Source: Enterobacter cloacae
GTDB lineage: Bacteria > Pseudomonadota > Gammaproteobacteria > Enterobacterales > Enterobacteriaceae
DNA: 64,000 nt
Direction of reading: 5' to 3'
Assembly (NCBI GenBank): GCA_014169315.1
Contig: AP022133.1
Span: 1,612,001 to 1,676,000 of the forward strand
Position numbers and translations under genes: made by a program. This document shows, in pieces, positions 61,171 through 64,000 of this stretch (its first letter is position 1; each line of letters opens with the position of its first letter). The notes under the pieces were generated by a model. It was not told where the DNA came from and did no database searches. It worked only from the letters and a program-made list of their open reading frames with translations.

Positions 61171-62600
61171 AAAATCAATCCGATCTCCAGGAACTGCAAG
61201 ATTTCTTACGTGCGGCATTACGTGATCCCGCAGTTCCCCAGCAACTGGCCATCAGCGGTAGTGACGAAGCCTTAAGCTGGTTGCAACTTTCCTCTGCCGT
61301 GGTGGACTGGGAGCAACGCTATCAGCGTTGCCAGCCCTCCGCCGGCATGCCAGTCGTCTTGTACGGACATCAGCAGGCTGAGTTCGCCGTGGCGATTTAT
61401 AGCTGCCTGTTGCACAACATTCCGTATATCCCGGTGGACTGTATCTACCCGCAGGAGCGGCTTAAAGAGATCTGCCACCTGGCGAATGCGCCTTACTATT
61501 ACGATGTCGCGACAAAGCAGTTCATCGCCACCGGTGAAACGGGCAAGGTGCTGGCCGAACAGGATCTCGCTTATATCATGTTCACCTCTGGCAGCACTGG
61601 TAAACCGAAAGGGGTGCAGATTGGACGTGAAAGCGTATGGCACTTCATGAAATGGGTAAGCCAGGACTTTTTCCTGCCGGAAAAACCGGTGTTAATGAAC
61701 CACGCGGTGTTCAGCTTCGACCTCTCCCTGATCCCTTTACTGGCGAATCTGGCGATGGGGGGACATATCGTTCTGAACGCAAAAGAAGATATCCTGCAGG
61801 ATAACTGGCTGGACAGACTGAAAATGAATGCTGTTTCTGCCTGGGTTTCAACACCGTCTTTTGCTTATCAGAAATTGCTTTCTCCGCAGTTCAACAGTGA
61901 ATATTTGCCTGACCTGAGCGTCTTTATTTTCATTGGTGAAGTATTAAATAAAGCGTTGGTTAAACAGTTACGTCGCCGTTTCCCACAGGCAAAAATTATC
62001 AATTCCTATGGCCCAACGGAAGCGACCATCGCGACCACCGTGGTTGAGATAACGGATGAGATCCTCAACAGCGACAACGCAGTGTTGCCGGTTGGGGTGA
62101 TGATGCCTGACAGCAAAATGGAAATTACCGCCGAAGGCGAACTGATTATCTGGGGTAAGAACGTGATGCGCGGCTATCTCGGTTTACCGCAGGAGAACGC
62201 GGAAAAATTACTGCACCGGGAAAGTGAAGCGTTTCGTGGCTACCGAACCGGCGACCTGGGTTATGAAGATGGACTCATCTACTGCCAGGGGCGTAACGAT
62301 AGCCAGGTCAAACTGAACGGCTACCGTATTGAAATCAACGAGATTGAAAACCGCCTGCTGGCCATGTCAGGTATCAGTGAAGCGGTGGTTCTGCCGCTGA
62401 TGAAATCCTGCGGTAGCGTGTTGCGTATTGCCGCTTTCTGCGTGACGGATTTGGCACCGGAGGCCATTAAAACATCGCTGGCGAAAGTGGTGCCACCTTA
62501 TATGGTACCTTCACAAATCATCATTAAAGACGCTTTGCCGCTGAATCCTAACGGCAAAATTGACCGTAAGTTGCTGGACTCTCATGCCCGCACGAATTAA
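61167..62600 (+). CDS. dltA: DltA-like aminoacyl-carrier protein ligase
   Basis: A 477-aa adenylate-forming enzyme that activates an amino acid and loads it on DltC. Core motifs: FTSGSTGKPKG (about 139-149), NSYGPTEATIA (A5), GYRTGDLGYEDG (A7) and the C-terminal NPNGKIDRK with the catalytic Lys. Asp185 in FSFDLSLIP fits the residue that holds the substrate amino group. At the place where Gram-positive DltA has a Cys in FCGE (D-Ala selection) this protein has Ile256 in FIFIGEVL. Substrate is therefore probably but not surely D-alanine. ATGA overlap with dltB. Confidence 0.88.
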   Translation: MKNQSDLQELQDFLRAALRDPAVPQQLAISGSDEALSWLQLSSAVVDWEQRYQRCQPSAGMPVVLYGHQQAEFAVAIYSCLLHNIPYIPVDCIYPQERLKEICHLANAPYYYDVATKQFIATGETGKVLAEQDLAYIMFTSGSTGKPKGVQIGRESVWHFMKWVSQDFFLPEKPVLMNHAVFSFDLSLIPLLANLAMGGHIVLNAKEDILQDNWLDRLKMNAVSAWVSTPSFAYQKLLSPQFNSEYLPDLSVFIFIGEVLNKALVKQLRRRFPQAKIINSYGPTEATIATTVVEITDEILNSDNAVLPVGVMMPDSKMEITAEGELIIWGKNVMRGYLGLPQENAEKLLHRESEAFRGYRTGDLGYEDGLIYCQGRNDSQVKLNGYRIEINEIENRLLAMSGISEAVVLPLMKSCGSVLRIAAFCVTDLAPEAIKTSLAKVVPPYMVPSQIIIKDALPLNPNGKIDRKLLDSHARTN

Positions 62601-62617
62601 TTACCCCAGGAAAGGTT

Positions 62618-62836
62618 ATGGAACAAGAAATTCTCGCCCTGTTTGAAAAAGTGTTATCCCGCAAAGTGGGTTTTCACGATGAGCTGATTGAATCCGACAT
62701 TCTCGACTCCATTCTGGCGGTCGACATGGTACTGGAGGTGCAGGACGTGTACGGTTGTATGATCCCGCCGACCGAAGTTGCGACGGTGCTGAAAACTCCG
62801 GCAGATTTGGCTCGCTATATTGAAGAAAACCGTTAA
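62618..62836 (+). CDS. dltC: DltC-like carrier protein
   Basis: A 72-aa acyl-carrier-type protein with the phosphopantetheine Ser31 in ESDILDSILAVDMVLE, three to four helices and net negative charge, as in DltC (about 78 aa). It starts 17 nt after dltA with AGGAAAGG upstream. It receives the aminoacyl group from DltA and offers it to DltB. A terminator ends the operon 30 nt later. Confidence 0.85.
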   Translation: MEQEILALFEKVLSRKVGFHDELIESDILDSILAVDMVLEVQDVYGCMIPPTEVATVLKTPADLARYIEENR

Positions 62837-62865
62837 TCGCGATTGGTGTTAACGTTTCTGTGAAG

Positions 62866-62897
62866 ACCCTGGATGATTTCATTCAGGGTTTTTTATT
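62866..62897 (+). terminator. Terminator of the dlt operon
   Basis: ACCCTGGATGA and TCATTCAGGGT form the stem, followed by TTTTTTATT. Confidence 0.88.
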
Positions 62898-62904
62898 GCC
62901 CCAT

Positions 62905-63662
62905 TCGCAGGCGTGCAACATGCGAAAAAAAAGCCCGTACTTTCGTACGAGCTCTTTCTCGAATATGGCGGTGAGGGGGGGATTGACTCGCTTCGCTCGC
63001 CGTTACTCGGCCCATCCACGGGCCTCGCCCCTTCGGGGCCAACGCAGGCGTTGTTCAAAAACGCTTCCGGCGTTTTTGTGCGGGCAGATTCCTCGCAGGC
63101 TCGTCATCTGTCCAACTGGCTGTCGCCAGTTGTCGAACCCCGGTCGGGTGTTCTCATCCCCCCCGCAGGCATGCAACATGCGAAAAAAAGCCCGTACTTT
63201 CGTACGAGCTCTTTCTCAAATATGGCGGTGAGGGGGGGATTGACTCGCTTCGCTCGCCGTTACTCGGCCCATCCATGGGCCTCGCCCCTTCGGGGCCAAC
63301 GCAGGCGTTGTTCAAAAACGCTCCCGGCGTTTTTGTGCGGGCAGATTCCTCGCAGGCTCGTCATCTGTCCAACTGGCTGTCGCCAGTTGTCGAACCCCGG
63401 TCGGGTGTTCTCATCCCCCCCGCAGGCGTGCAACATGCGAAAAAAAAGCCCGTACTTTCGTACGAGCTCTTTCTCGAATATGGCGGTGAGGGGGGGATTG
63501 ACTCGCTTCGCTCGCCCTTCGGGCAGATTCCTCGCAGGCTCGTCATCTGTCCAACTGGCTGTCGCCAGTTGTCGAACCCCGGTCGGGTGTTCTCATCCCC
63601 CCCGCAGGCGTGCAACATGCGAAAAAAAAGCCCGTACTTTCGTACGAGCTCTTTCTCGAATA
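62905..63662 (-). repeat. Tandem tRNA-3'-end repeats downstream of tRNA-Ser 2
   Basis: Three extra copies of the last 19 nt of tRNA-Ser lie at 62966-62984, 63223-63241 and 63481-63499, at steps of 257, 258 and 182 bp up to the tRNA itself. Each is followed leftwards by the same terminator hairpin and GC-rich spacer as in the first array; the 182-bp unit is a shortened form of the 258-bp unit lacking a GGGGCGAGGCCCGTGGATGG-type segment. Copies are nearly identical. Confidence 0.85.
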
Positions 63663-63750
63663 TGGCGGTGAGGGGGGGATTCGAACCCCCGATACGTTGC
63701 CGTATACACACTTTCCAGGCGTGCTCCTTCAGCCACTCGGACACCTCACC
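63663..63750 (-). tRNA. serX: tRNA-Ser(GGA), copy 2 (serX position)
   Basis: Identical 88-nt tRNA-Ser with GGA anticodon and encoded CCA, minus strand. Its place next to ghrA matches E. coli serX. A promoter with TTGACG/17 bp/TACATT lies upstream at 63785-63813. The 3' end leads into three tandem repeats of its own last 19 nt. Confidence 0.95.
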
Positions 63751-63784
63751 ATATTGTCATCCCGTTGTTACCGGAACGGGCGCT

Positions 63785-63813
63785 AATGTAAGGAAAAGCC
63801 GAACTGCCGTCAA
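63785..63813 (-). promoter_or_regulatory. Promoter of tRNA-Ser copy 2
   Basis: On the minus strand TTGACG, 17 bp, TACATT, followed by the GC-rich AGCGCCCG discriminator. Confidence 0.82.
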
Positions 63814-63889
63814 CCCACTTTTTCAGTAAATTGGCGCGTTTAGACAAACTTCAGACAACCTGATTCCTAAATGTGCTGAAAGTGCCTTT

Positions 63890-63917
63890 TTTATCAGCAA
63901 CGCGGTTTGCTGATAAA
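63890..63917. promoter_or_regulatory. Perfect palindrome upstream of ghrA
   Basis: TTTATCAGCAA (63890-63900), a 5-bp centre and TTTGCTGATAAA (63906-63917) form an 11-bp perfect inverted repeat about 65 nt before ghrA. It may be an operator or a hairpin; no regulator is known to me. Confidence 0.45.
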
Positions 63918-63981
63918 TTTGTTATGCTGGCAATCTGGTTGAAAATGAAAATAAAAAGCGCAATGAAAGGCAGGAATGACT

Positions 63982-64000
63982 ATGGATATTATCTTTTATC
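63982..64000 (+). CDS. ghrA: Glyoxylate/hydroxypyruvate reductase GhrA (5' end only)
   Basis: The window ends in ATGGATATTATCTTTTATC, giving MDIIFY, the start of E. coli GhrA. GGCAGGAATGACT before it provides a ribosome-binding site. In E. coli serX also lies next to ghrA, which supports the call. Nothing more of the gene is visible. Confidence 0.75.

Noticed and set aside
55809..62904. Integrative element at tRNA-Ser
   Set aside because: Two tRNA copies flank the segment, but no integrase, relaxase or phage gene is inside, so a classical island cannot be claimed.
62905..63662. Possible CRISPR array
   Set aside because: Repeat units are 182-258 bp, spacers are not unique, and no cas genes are present.
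62860..63829. Several overlapping frames through the second repeat array
   Set aside because: Same reason: repeat-derived, crossing the tRNA gene itself.

Overview
The window looks like chromosomal DNA of an Enterobacter species, most likely of the E. cloacae complex. The evidence is the gene content: an hpx purine-degradation cluster as in Klebsiella/Enterobacter, a chromosomal rarA-oqxAB-oqxR efflux locus, and the enterobacterial backbone order agp-yccJ-wrbA-ymdF ... rutR-putA-putP-efeUOB-phoH ... tRNA-Ser-ghrA. Identifications rest on reading translated sequence and on remembered family features; no database search was run.

Layout. 1-11.7 kb: allantoin/allantoate/oxamate catabolism (hpxA, hpxB, the divergent operon hpxWXYZ, the RpiR-type regulator hpxU, a polar amino-acid-type ABC transporter, aminotransferase hpxJ and allantoate amidohydrolase hpxK). 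11.7-15.5 kb: cytochrome b561, an MgtE magnesium transporter behind what reads as an M-box riboswitch, a DedA protein, and a divergent SDR/HxlR pair. 15.5-16.7 kb: a first ISKpn26-like IS5-family element, inserted between a good Pho box and the glucose-1-phosphatase gene agp. 16.8-21.9 kb: agp, yccJ, wrbA, ymdF, a DMT exporter, a TacAT-like toxin-antitoxin pair and a SymE-like toxin. 22.4-25.4 kb: a DUF262/AlbA-type (possible anti-phage) gene whose 3' end is split by a second, identical, inverted IS copy. 25.9-33.9 kb: yebG with a LexA box, a nitrilase/LysR pair, and rarA-oqxAB-oqxR. 34-41.4 kb: an accessory island with an Imm42-like orphan immunity gene, several unknown genes, a SulP anion transporter, a DUF1345 membrane protein and an HNH nuclease. 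41.5-55.1 kb: backbone rutR, an LprI-like gene, putA, putP, a nucleoside transporter, efeUOB and phoH. The rutABCDEFG operon that precedes rutR in E. coli is not in the window; the 22-kb accessory stretch sits in its place.

55.3-63.8 kb: two complete tRNA-Ser(GGA) genes in the same orientation, each followed downstream by tandem repeats of about 182-258 bp. Every repeat carries the last 19 nt of the tRNA plus its terminator, an arrangement like the E. coli tyrT/rtT locus. Between the two tRNAs are an isochorismatase-family hydrolase, a pirin, a LysR regulator and a complete five-gene dlt-type operon (dltD-dltX-dltB-dltA-dltC). The window ends in the first codons of ghrA.

The most interesting signals are: (1) the Gram-negative dlt operon, including a 40-aa DltX-like peptide ending in an FxYxxF motif, with unusual residues at the DltA and DltB positions tied to substrate choice and catalysis; (2) the tRNA-Ser 3'-end repeat arrays; (3) two families of short hairpins (nine copies, all in one orientation) found only around the accessory genes; (4) the IS-split DUF262 gene; (5) the IS that separates the Pho box from agp.
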